DNA from: Zychaea mexicana
Lineage: Eukaryota > Mucoromycota > Mucoromycetes > Mucorales > Lichtheimiaceae
Assembly (NCBI RefSeq): GCF_025766255.1
Contig: NW_026516760.1
Location: 112,382-176,381, forward strand
DNA length: 64,000 bases
Direction of reading: 5' to 3'
The notes under the pieces are model-generated. The model ran no database searches. It was not told where the DNA came from and saw only the letters and a list, made by a program, of their open reading frames with translations. Below, piece by piece: positions 47,920 to 59,109 of this stretch (position 1 is its first letter; each line of letters opens with the position of its first letter). A program made the position numbers and the translations under genes.

Positions 47920-49450
47920 TTACAGTCGGGCAAGAAGTGTCTGGATCTTGGATGAACGTGCTTGCAGTGCGGCATAACCTTCTTCGACCAGCTGAGCGGC
48001 GTGCTTTGCTGAGCCCCAGCTGGACTGATATCCAGAGCCGTCGTGTCCGTAGTTGTGAGTAACCAAAATAGGTTTTCCAGAGGGAGATGCTATGAGAAGA
48101 TGATCAGTTGTGGAATTATTTCAATCAATCCATCAGTCAGAAACCTTCATGTTGCCTTACTTTTGAACTCATTTTCAACGCGCGGACCACCTTCACGACC
48201 GGGTCGGATACCCACAATATGGCCCACAACATCCAATCGCTTTATGCCCTTGCCGTTGGTCAGGTCTGGACAATACTTGCATGCTCGTTCCATAATGTCT
48301 TTTGCAAGAGCTGGATTAGGCTCCATATCTGTGCCCTGCTCCTCCTTTGTCGTGCCCAGAATGACAGTGCCATCTGAACGAGGAATGATGTACGTGTATG
48401 CATCTTTCGCTGTTGTCAAAACAATAAGTGTGTTGTGTTTGTGTGTAAGCAAACCGACATATCATAACCCACATTTACCCAACTTACTCTTCATCGAGAT
48501 TGTTCGCCGAATATGATTAGCCCGTACAAGCACGTTTTGACCACGAATAGGCTTCATGTTCTTGTCTTTGACACCGCCTAACCATGCAGCGTGCAATCCA
48601 GTGCAGTTGACGACAATGTCAACTGAATTTTGTTCATCGTCCATTGCTTCCTGAATGTCCGAGATGGCAACATGGATACGTTTGCCTCCCAGTGCAACAA
48701 ATTGTGCTTGCAGCCATTTCAGGTACCGGTCAGGGTTAATGAGGACTACAACATTTCGCGCAAGGCTTTAATAAAACATGTTCTCAAAGGTCTTGTGTTA
48801 TGCTTCTCATATGTATTACCAGTTGTGAAACGATAGCCCACGGCAACCTTGGGCGGCAGCTCATGCTTTGGGATAACTTGAAACTATGGCAGCGCAATGC
48901 AAAAAAGGCAAGTAGTTTTATAAGCACGTTGTTTTCACACACTCACACACGTACAAAGAACGCTTATTAACGCATTCAAACAAACAAACAGACTGACTGA
49001 TAAACTTACTCCAGGTACTACATTCTTCCACCACGGGTTGCGTTGGTCGTCGGTAGGCTTTTCGTAATAGTCAAACGATGGCACAACCATGATGCCTGTC
49101 TCGCCTGCTCGGCATTTAGCAAGCTCCCAAAAGAGCTTAAAGGACTCAATGTCGTAGCCTAATGAGTAGTGGTTGAAACATGAATGATGATAAGCTTTGC
49201 TGGTATTTCGTACGAAATATTTAAAGGTGCTGCCCCACTTACGTTGTAGTCGAGAGTCATCATTGGGAGCACTGGTCTTCCAGCGAGCACCCGCCCATGG
49301 AGATGTATAGTCAGCGCTCAGGTCTCCGGGAAAGTGTTTGGCAAGAATTGTAACGTTGTAGCCTTTGATTTGCAACAAAAGTGCGGTCGTCAATCCAACG
49401 ACACCGGCGCCAATGACATGTACTTTTGGAGGAGTGGACTTGATTTTCAT
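47920..49450 (-). CDS. D-amino-acid oxidase (FAD-dependent)
   Basis: Six exons on the minus strand, 49450-49243, 49158-49010, 48883-48820, 48745-48488, 48409-48161 and 48089-47920, give 365 residues; all introns are GT-AG. It should oxidise D-amino acids to 2-oxo acids with release of ammonia and hydrogen peroxide. The FAD-binding motif VIGAGVVGL is at residues 12-20. Further family blocks are YTSPWAGARWK, ESFKLFWELA, VLINPDRYLKWL, VNCTGLHAAW, PIRGQNVLV, YIIPRSDGTVILGTTKE, VVGHIVGIRPGREGGPRVE and VTHNYGHDGSGYQSSWGSA, the last being the C-terminal signature. The protein ends in ARL, a fit to the PTS1 tripeptide, so peroxisomal import is likely. A D-aspartate oxidase specificity is not excluded because substrate-pocket residues cannot be judged safely by eye. 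Confidence 0.95.
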
Positions 49451-51751
49451 AATATTTGACTTTGTCAGGGTTTACAGAGTTTTTAAAAAAAGAGAGGAGA
49501 AAGTGTGAGAAGAAACAGAGAGGAAAGGAGCGGCAGGATCCAAGGGGTATTTATCATGCAGCCATGATTTTTCGCGGGGATTTTTTTGCGCTTTGTCCGT
49601 CCGTCACCTTCCGACCCTATTTTTTATGTATTTCTAGACATAGTTCTTATCGTATATTCCCTAATATACGAACCCGTCTTCCGCTGCACCGATCAATCCT
49701 TCCCTTATATACAGCTACTTGCTTTATATGCCTTATGCTGCGACTAAAAGTTAACATACCTGCTGTGGATTGGAAGAGAAAACAAGGTTCGGCTTGTTTC
49801 TCACACTAAAATTATCACCTTTCTCATGTATACCCCGCAAATCAAAATCTTCAATCGGGGTAACCAATTTGGATTCTGCTCTGATGTATGACGTTCGTGC
49901 TAGATCCGTGTACCTGTCGCTGCTTATTACATCCTGTTTGCCTCTTTCCCTGTGTATCGTCGAGTGTGTACCACCACAGCAGCCCATCTTTGTATCCGCC
50001 TTCAAGGCACTGCGGTCGAGCATTGTCCAATTATAGGCATATATAATAACGCGCACGCTTTCCAAGACGTGTCCAAGGCCACTGGTTGTTTACTGTTTCT
50101 TGGTTGTGGTGGTAAGTTATTTTCATTTTGCGAAAACAAGGACCCCGTGATCACCATTATTGCCGGTTATTCAGGCGAAAGGGCGGACGGAACAAAGCGA
50201 AAACCGCACGCACACATATCAATACATTAAGCCACCGTGTATATTCGGGTGCAAACCTTATTGTTATGCGGTGCGCACTCAGACCATCCTCTGATAAAGA
50301 AAAGAAGGTTTCTGTAAAGGCGCTTCAAGCCCACGGAGATTCAATGGGCTTTTTCTACGCAGACCTTATTGGTTCCATTCTTTTCTGGATATAATCAAAT
50401 AATCATCTCATTTGCTAAAGACCGTTTTATGCGCGCGTAGCAACGAGGTCTGTGTGGCATGACTTTTTCCATTTTTTGCTGACTGGATTTTTGCTGCTAT
50501 CGATACTACAGATCACTCCATTATTCTCTAGTAGCTAACCTTTTCTTTTATCATGCTGTTCTCTCCTCTTCCCAAAAGAAACACAAATTTCTTGAATAAA
50601 ACATCCCACCTGCTGTTGATACCTATAACTTGAGAAATAATTGTGTAGCGATGTCGGTGGTGACACGGACATTTGTTTTGGCTTATTTCCACTTGAAGCG
50701 CAGTAGATGATGCAACCATTGTAGACATATATATGGAAAATTGCATGGTTGTACAAGGTTGTTATGCTCTGCAAGATCACAGGAGAGCATTTCTTTTTTA
50801 TCAAACCGTAATCACCTTTCATTTAGGCTCTTCTTCCTTAACCTATCGAGCCCATATGCCTATACATGACTTGCCAACATTATAAATGTACGTTTTTCTT
50901 TCGTCTTTTGGAATTATGAGAGCAGAAAACATGAATAGTCAGCGCGTGTTAATGCCCTACAAGAAAAAAGGTAAAACATTTGGTCGCTGTACACCTCGTA
51001 ACCGGTAGATATGATTGTATCATGAGCACACCGTCGCTGGTTTGCGACGTTCTATTTAGTTGATACTTCAAAAAAGCGTACGCTAATAAGAATACTCTGC
51101 AGCTAGTGGTTTACCTTATAACATACAGTGTAAATGCCTTTTCTAAAACAATGCAGTGCCCAGCATTGTCTTTGAACAAAGGTTACGCTGTTGTCACGAG
51201 TAGGGAGCAAGCTTCTAATGAGAATGCTCAGAAATGTATTAACATTTGAATGAGGAACTAACTGCTATTCTGCTAAGCGCGTGTGTACGTGGTAGACAGA
51301 CGATGTTCCTTGGTTGCATTTAAATAAAGCTTTGCTTGCAAGTTCTTCAAGAGACAGCTGCTATGAAGTCGACGATATTATGCATGTAGCAACAAGTAAG
51401 TGCCAAGTGATCCTTGAAGCGTGTCTCCAAAAATAAGAGGTTATCTATGCATTTTCGGTTTGTTGCGCCAGACTTTGAAGTTTATTCACTGTTGAGCCAA
51501 ATAACAATGTTGCACTACATGCACATTAGTAAGTATGGATAGTATTATCGATAGTACTATACAAAACAAGAGGCTTTGTTCAAGATATCAAGGGTAATTA
51601 GTTGTTATCACTGTTGCTGTTCGGGTTATTCCAAGCTGCGCTGTTAAATTCGGTTGGTCGATGAAAGTTACGCAGAAAACCCCTCTCTTCTTTTACAAAA
51701 TCATAGAGCAAAATCGCAAAAACAAAAGTACTCATTCTGTCCAGAGATTCC
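49451..51751. other. Intergenic between divergent genes
   Basis: About 2.3 kb between the oxidase gene (-) and the SIN3-like gene (+), presumably both promoters. Open frames near 49751-50065 (-), 49770-50036 (+) and 50528-50822 (-) show no domain and overlap one another. No supported gene. Confidence 0.5.
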
Positions 51752-54700
51752 ATGAGCAACCGAAATCAAGGCAAATTCAGATTATGCACTTACAGTAACA
51801 TACCACCGTCGAAGCTCAGAGTTAAACTCTCTCAATCGCACATTGATCAAATCCGACATGAACGAGAAGCTTTTGATCGCATCACGACGTACAACATCAA
51901 CAATACTCAAGCAATCTCTTGTTATTTATACAACGTACGGCACTTTTCTGGGAAAGTCGGTACAGACAAAGAGCTGTTCGCAAAGATATCTGATTTCGCA
52001 CAGTCAAAGTGTCGAGCGTCAGACTTGATAATCCATGCCGCACGTCTCTTTGATACACACGACTCTCTACTAGATGGTCTGTTAGCAGTATTACCCGCCG
52101 GTTATCAGATAACAGTGTTTGGCGAAAATAAAGTGAAAACGATCAAAGTCGTTGCAGTGTCTGGAGAACGCTTCGTTATATATCGAGTTCCGTTACAAGA
52201 CATCAAATCACTATCACGACAGCATCCGCCACAGCCGCAACCACGAGCACAACAGCCGCTACCCACATCATCACCACCAACAACAACGGAACCATTACCG
52301 ACTCCCAAGAGCTTGGGTGTCAGCACATCAAAATCTATTACAGAATCACCCAACAAATCGCCCAACGAAACAATAATATCGTACTATTCACATGATTTAG
52401 CACCAACGCCCATTCCTACTGCTAGTTATCAACAGATACACGCGCAACATTCAAATAATGTATCACCATCAACACCTGTAGATTCTGAATCCTTCACACA
52501 TAACATTGCAAACACAGCAAGCAAAAACTCATCGAACTCGCCGAATCAAGACAACCATGTAAATGTACAGGTTCAACCTTCACTAGCATCGAATTCTACA
52601 AACCTAGACTCGCAACATCAAAAAGGGACGCGTCCTACACAAAGTTTGTTTGCTCTCCCTGCACCTTCATCGCTGCTACGGCATCACGACGATCAACAGT
52701 GCGGAAATACACGATCTCCGTACATCCTTCCTCCACCACCTTTCATGCCAGCACCATCAGCATTTGTACCCACCGAAAATCAAGGTAAGTCCATATATAT
52801 ATGCAAAGAAGTCCCACCCATGGGCTGCTGCTAACACCCATACACCAACAAATATTTGTAACAGTGCCGAATTACGTGAATACTTCAACTGCTGTTACAA
52901 GCTCAAGACCAACAGAAATTATCCCTCAGTACAATCAAATATCTGCTGCTTCACCATCATCCCCATCTCCATCACAAGTACAATCCGCAAGTGTCCACAA
53001 TCAACAACAAACGAATCTCGTGTATCTTCAAAATGGAAACATTCCTATAAGTAATGATTTCACCACCAACACGTTACCCCCGATCACTACAATACCACCA
53101 CCACCGCCGCCTCCGAATAACAATAACAACAACAGTAACGCCTTAGCGAATACGTTCACGGGCCCAAACTTACCACTTTCACGGCGCCACATTAATCCAT
53201 CGCCGCAGGTGTTTAACCCAGAAACCCGCACCTACGAATCGTTTAACCCAGAAACCGGCACCTACGAATCGTTTAATCATATACCAACTTTGGTCTTTGA
53301 TAGTCAACATTCTCGGCATGAACGTCCACAATCAATACCATTACAACAGCCACTACCGAATAGTTTTCATAATTCAGTATCAACGTACTACCAACAGCCT
53401 TATCTACCAGTCTCCCAGCAATTATCTACTTTACAACAACAACAACAATTACAATTACAACGATTACAACCACCGACGCACTCAACATCAGCATCAGCAC
53501 CCGTAAACAACTCAAACGACACCAACCTTCTTTCGAAAACAACCACATTACAAGTTAACAATGTATCAGCAGCAGCCACAAAAAGTACCACCGATGTACG
53601 TATCAACAACGAACCATTATCTGAAAATAACGCACGCAAGTCACCAAAAGGTACATTGACTTTGTCAAAAAGTATCGATTGTGAAGCGGTGCCCAACAAA
53701 AGCGATCGACCAGCAACCCAGGATGATGATGTTGCAACTCCTACTATCAAAGGCTCTGGTGATAGTAACGCGATTGACAATACAAAGTCACCGAAGAAGT
53801 TGTTAATCACTACAAACGAGATGAGCATTATTGATGATCTTCGTAAATATCTACAGCCGTCCGGGTTCCAGTACTTTTTAAAGTTAATGGACATGGTCAA
53901 CAACGATATAATTGATCGAGATGCGCTAGTTGATTTTATTACCCCAGCGTTTAACGACGACAGCGACAAAGAGCACGGGTTGCTACAACGACTGAAGACA
54001 CTTGTTGGCTACGGTGGAGGCTCAGCAAAATACCAATTAAAGACCATTGCATCTACTATACCGAAACCAGATTTATCAGAATTATTAAGCATTGAGGAGA
54101 GCCCAAGTTATCGAAAAGTAACCAACCTAGAGGTTAGTAACAAAAACAACAACCATTTTTATACAAGCCAACGAAAAAAAAAATGGCAAGTATAAGACAA
54201 AAAGACTAACGGAATCTTTATTGTTACTGCTCTCAAACTTACTCATAGTGGGTCAACCAACCTTGCTCAGCACGCGATGATTTATGTCGTGAAGTTTTGA
54301 ACGATGTCTACATATCATATCCTACGGAGGAAAGTGAAGGAAGCAATGCAGACACGTTCACGTTAAATAGATATGAAGAACAGCTACATCGATGTGAAGA
54401 GAAACGGTATGTGTATATATTCTCGCTTCTTATTCTTTGTCGTTTTCTGTGTATTATGATGTTTATATGACTAGTTCTTACTCTACCCATAATTTCTAGA
54501 TACGAATTCGACTCCGTGATTGACGATAATGAAAAGGCGATCATACTACTGCAGATGATACTTGAAGACCTGGAGAAATTGGAGGCGAAAGACGATAGCG
54601 ACAGTGACAGCGACAGTGACAGCGACGAAGACAGCGAGGACAACGACAACGACGACGATGGCGATGATGAGGAGAGAGACAATGAGGAGAAATTCGATAG

Positions 54701-54962
54701 CCTTGTCAATCAGCTCAACAAGTTTATTATCATCAAGGCAATCAAGGTAGCTTACGGCAAACGACACGCACCTAGAGTCATCGAGGGCCTTCTCAAACAT
54801 CCAATACAAAACATACCCGCCATTCTCGAGTTCCTGGAAAGCGAGGGCGAGAAATGGGAACTGGCACGGACAGAGCTTAATGACATTTGGCGAGAAATTG
54901 AAAAAGAAAACCATGTACTATCGTTGAAGCGGAAGCGAAATGAAATAAGTGGCAGAAAATAA
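51752..54962 (+). CDS. SIN3-like corepressor, shortened (PAH and HID domains)
   Basis: Exons 51752-52784, 52865-54132, 54249-54406 and 54500-54962 give 973 residues. A paired amphipathic helix domain of PAH1 type covers about residues 51-122 (AISCYLYNVRHF, AARLFDTHDSLLDGLLAVLPAGYQI). A long Pro/Gln/Asn/Ser-rich stretch follows, about 520 residues, with a 10-residue tandem duplication (FNPETRTYES, FNPETGTYES at 53212-53271). A PAH3-like domain is at about 660-735 (DDLRKYLQPSGFQYFLKLMDMV). Then comes the HDAC-interaction region: SYRKVTNLEWVNQPCSARDDLCREVLNDVYISYPT, YEEQLHRCEEKRYEFD, an acidic Asp/Ser run at about 852-885, and a final helical part ending WREIEKENHVLSLKRKR. Full-length SIN3 proteins continue for several hundred residues (Sin3a C-terminal region); here the frame stops at once. 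No PAH2 was recognised. Role inferred: scaffold for histone deacetylase repression complexes. Confidence 0.88.
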
Positions 54963-57900
54963 GTCGCAAAAAAAAGTACAAGCAAATGGTGTACCAATCC
55001 TTGAACTTTGACACGGTCCCATCATTCTTTGTTTTTTATTAAAAGCGTTTTAACCTTTTGGGTAGTTGATGATGCTGACAGGTAGTCTCTCTGATAACTA
55101 GTATCTTAATTTCAACTACGTGCACGGCTGAATTGTTGTCAGTTATCTTTATTTTGCTTTTGTTTCCTGTATTGTTTTTGCTAGTAGTCTGCGCTGTTCG
55201 TTTGCCAACCTCTTTCTCATACAACATGAGGGTCTTTGCAGAAAAACAAGGTTGTGCCAAGATTTGCAACGACGCGTGCACCACCAGTATCTGGTCGCAC
55301 CCGTGTCGATTCGCGTCGTTCCCCTTTTCCATTCCAAAATTCTTTATATGAACGATGCATAATTTCCGCCTTCTGACAAACAGGAGCTTACGATATATCG
55401 AGTCAGCATACTCATTTCTTCGTGTAATGTTCCTCGAGAAGCAATTTTATCCTCCGGTTAGTGGTTATTATGAAGCTTTATGCATGGATGATATCAATGC
55501 TTTGATCCAATCCTCGTAAGTCGCAAAAGTAGAATGCTCATCGAATATATTCAGCTACTTATACCAAATTTTAAGCGTCCTTTGTACTGGTAGATGTATT
55601 TATTAGAGATTCTTGACAGCACTTTTCGCTTGACCTTCTCTTTGATGCTGCCATAATCAGAGTCACCATTCAATGGACGCGCTGTCGAACTACTGTTTCG
55701 TCGTCCGTATGCAGTTCTTTCATCACTATAGAGTTACATTCCTGCGTTTGATTTTGGAATTTGGCATTCGGATTTCGGTATAAGCTAGTCAAAGGTGGTT
55801 AAGGCCGCAAAATCTAGTACGCAGGTATCGAAGGATGCTGTCGACAATCGTTCCAGAATCTAGGACGCCACTCAAAAGCTCAATGTTTTCCAAAGCTTTG
55901 CAACGTTTAAAGTTTACAAGACACATCGTTCCTCCAGTGTTACTGTTGCTGACAGTTTCGTTCGGTATTCCTTTTTTTTTTCTCGACATATTCCTTAAAT
56001 CGTCCTGACATTGTCGAACCGAACACTCCACGATTGTCCAAATGATCGTGAGATTTACAGTTCGTCACTCTGCCTGTGTGGCTTTCATGCTTGTTAATGG
56101 ATTATATGTTGATCTATTTTTTTTTCTTGGATTGGATGTTTTTGTTGCTGTTCGTTTAGAAAGTAATAGCTGCCTTTATAAATTGAGATACAACTTTTGT
56201 CATGCCGGTTTTTGAGACACGTTCTTTACTGCCGCTGCGCTTTGAACGTTTCGATCGCATTAATGCGGTCATGTACGACTGGTTTAACTTTCTCATTTGT
56301 CGAGTCGTGTGCGAACAAGTTTAGTACATCACTGTACCATTGGGAAAACGGTTCAATGTCTGTGACAAGATTTGCAATTAGCGTGTTCTTCGTCTACTGC
56401 GGTTTGAAGCAGTGTGCTAGTGCTCCACAATACACCGCACTACTTAAGTTGCAATACTTATATTTACTCTTTGACTTCTCATTTACATTATTCGGGGTGA
56501 TAACTTGCATGATTGCATTAAATGAATAATAATTGTAAGCTGTTTAAGCCCGAATTGACCGCTATATGCCGTTCGAAAAGGTTCGCAGCGAGCATCATGA
56601 ACGGAAATCGTATGTAAACATTGTCATCTAGTAAAATAATAGAAGCCGCTATTAATATGCTGTTTCACTTCAATACGTGAGTTCTCTATCATAACGGTGA
56701 CCTGTGTGCCTGCTAAAACAAACACTTGATACTCAAACCATTCTGATACCGCTATTGCTGATGCGTAAAACTATCTTAAACGTCATGCGCATGCCAACAA
56801 GGTTGAAGAATTACGACAGCTAATTATCGTTAATTCGAACATCCCATACACCGATGAGCTGTTTTCCTAGGATGGCGGTCTAAAACAGGAGCAGGACGAT
56901 ACAGAAAGAGTCTTTCGATGACCCCGACGAATGAAAACCTAATAAAAATGTGAGACCAACATGCTGCTACGGAAGAAGCGGATACTCTCGTGAGCTTTTG
57001 CCAGAGGCTGTTGTTGGTCCTGAAGACTTATAGACTGCCGAGGGTTAGGAGGCTTTTCTTGTCAACGCTTGTATTGAATACTTAAATAGTGTCTTATATA
57101 CTACTACCGTCATATCATAAAAGACTTCATAACATTAGAAGCTCCAGTTCATTAATGATGCATTTACTACGAATTGTGGTTATTTTTAAATATAAAGTTG
57201 AGGATTCCTATCAGCTTTTCAAGACTTCTAAACTATTACAGTAAGACTATTTCAGCCATTATGCACCTTATTTGAAAACAGGTGATCCTGTTTGGTTTCT
57301 TATTTATTTGCTCCTATGTATTCCATGTATGCAACTCAACTCTTTTTAACGTTGCAAACAGAACTTAGTGAGCAGAATACTGTATGCACCTTATTTCATA
57401 TATCACTCATAATGGATTGCCATAAATCCAACATATAATCCCAAATATCACAGTAATTTTAAGGTAGTTTGCCGGTGGCGCTTCTCTTTGTGTTTAGTTT
57501 TGGACGCTCAACCAGAATCTTCAGAATACCAGAAAAGACATTGAAGTTTTTTAAATCAATAAAGCCCACTATACAACTGCAAATCTCAATTTCAATTACG
57601 GGACGGCATAGGAGTTTTTCCTCTTCCTGCCGTAAGTTGTGCCTCAAACTTGTGTAATCAAATCAGGCATAGACCTGGTAAACCGATCTGTTATGAAAAC
57701 AGGGCAGCAAAGTTGCGAAAAGTCATTTTTGACAAACAGCCGTTAAATAGCTCACACATTTTTAGGGTCGTCTGGAAATACAAGTGGCTGACAGTCCAGC
57801 AGGCCCAAGGCTATCAACATAATTGCTGTCGATTTGAATAGGTCCTCCTCTTTCCTCCCCCTGCCTTCTTTTCCGCTCGTGTCGTTTCTCTTCAATCCGT

Positions 57901-58090
57901 ATCTGCCTTCTGTTTCCGCCCTCCTCTGGCTCCTTATCTTCCGCTTTCCTCGGTGTTTCTTTGTGGTGTGTTGCACCTTTGAGCAGTGTTTGACTGCATT
58001 TTGATTGCGCACTCGTTGCACACGGCGGCTTGGTTGGGTTGTGGTTTCCGTAAGTGATTATAGAATAGTATCACACTACTATCACGCCAC
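54963..58090. other. Gene-poor stretch, possible exon relics
   Basis: No supported gene and no continuation of the SIN3 C-terminal region. A plus-strand stretch bounded by CAG and GTAAG (about 55384-55515) is open (SLRYIESAYSFLRVMFLEKQ). A minus-strand stretch at about 55548-55725 is open after a TATAG acceptor (DYGSIKEKVKRKVLSRISNKYIY, shown here in part). Neither could be joined to other exons. The remainder, including 55789-56031 (-) and 56197-56529 (+), has no recognisable domain. Confidence 0.45.
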
Positions 58091-58099
58091 AAATGATAT

Positions 58100-58965
58100 A
58101 CTGATGAAACCGAATAACGTCTACAGGTTATGCGTGGTACGGCCACGGTGCTCGCGGGTGTCTGGCGGTCTCCGCCTTCGTCAGGCGATGGCGAGCAGTC
58201 CGGATATCTCCGTGGATGATTTCTTCAAGGTAAAGGAGGTAAGGGTTTGGGTTGGCACTGGCTACAGCCACCGGGGGTGAAGGAGTACTGGGGGGGGGCA
58301 CACGGGGGTAGCGATGGTGGTAGAGTCGGTGGTGGGGAAAGGAGCAACGCTCTGGTTGTGTAGGCAGCAGGGACATACCATCGAGTCACATGTACAGCGC
58401 CGGTTCTTGACAGCAAATGACAACCAAAGGCGCCAAGCTTGTATAGTAACGGCACGTAATATGTTTTCTTTCATACCCACGACCATCTTTATAAGAAGAG
58501 GCTAACTAACTGATATATCCTTTTTCCTTTCCCTATCACCTTCTTCATATCGCATTCACCTCAGATGTGATGTGAAGAAGGCGAAGAGAGGCCAGTTATT
58601 AGGATTTTATTCCTTTCCGTTGTCATACCAGTCAGTTCCAGCTCATGTGGATGGTGTTCCTGCAGAAGCCCTTGCAACCAGAGCAATGTTGTTCCTCCAA
58701 TCCCCGCCACCGAAAGCTCAACCGGAGCTATCCTCGCCCTTTCATATCCTGGATCCCCCACCGGTTGTAGTCAGTGTCGCTGCCATGTCAGTCCCAGCCT
58801 CAATCCTTCGCCTTTGCCTTGGGGACTCCTGAAGCTGAGGTGTCCGGGCTAGGGTGTCTGGCGTGCGGTGTGGTGGTACGCCGCGATGGGGGAGCTTCAG
58901 CTTCCCAGGCTAGCCGAGTAAAAAATCCGAGGGTTGCGAGAATCGCGTCTTTGGCTTGATCACGT
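58100..58965. other. GC-rich patch with G-runs, origin unclear
   Basis: Clearly richer in G and C than the flanking few kilobases, with runs such as a G9 near 58290 and several GGGG/GGTGG clusters between 58245 and 58340. A short frame from ATG 58187 (MASSPDISVDDFFK) stops at a GTAAAG donor-like site, and a later plus-strand frame (58572-58832) is Pro/Ala/Ser-rich. Neither has a recognised domain. It may be part of a mobile element or a transferred fragment. Confidence 0.5.
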
Positions 58966-59103
58966 AGTCTTTATGGATGACAAGCAGTCATGGCGGTTAT
59001 ACTGCTTCTGGTAGCGTCGAATTTCCAGGCTAAACGAGTAAAAACGAGGTCCTTCACTTGGTTTCGATTCGAGGATTGCCAAAATTCCGTCTTTGGCTTG
59101 ATC
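58903..59103. repeat. Imperfect direct repeat pair
   Basis: The sequence at 58903-58961 (CCCAGGCTAGCCGAGTAAAA ... TCTTTGGCTTGATC) returns at 59023-59103 as TTCCAGGCTAAACGAGTAAAA ... TCTTTGGCTTGATC. The second copy has about 22 extra bases in the middle. The shared core includes GAGGRTTGCSARAATYSCGTCTTTGGCTTGATC-like text, written here with ambiguity at mismatches. Confidence 0.75.
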
Positions 59104-59109
59104 GGTCTC

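Noticed and set aside
53400..53969. Minus-strand frame of 189 codons
   Set aside because: Antisense shadow of the SIN3-like exon 2; its Cys and Val runs come from CAA/ACA-rich coding on the other strand.
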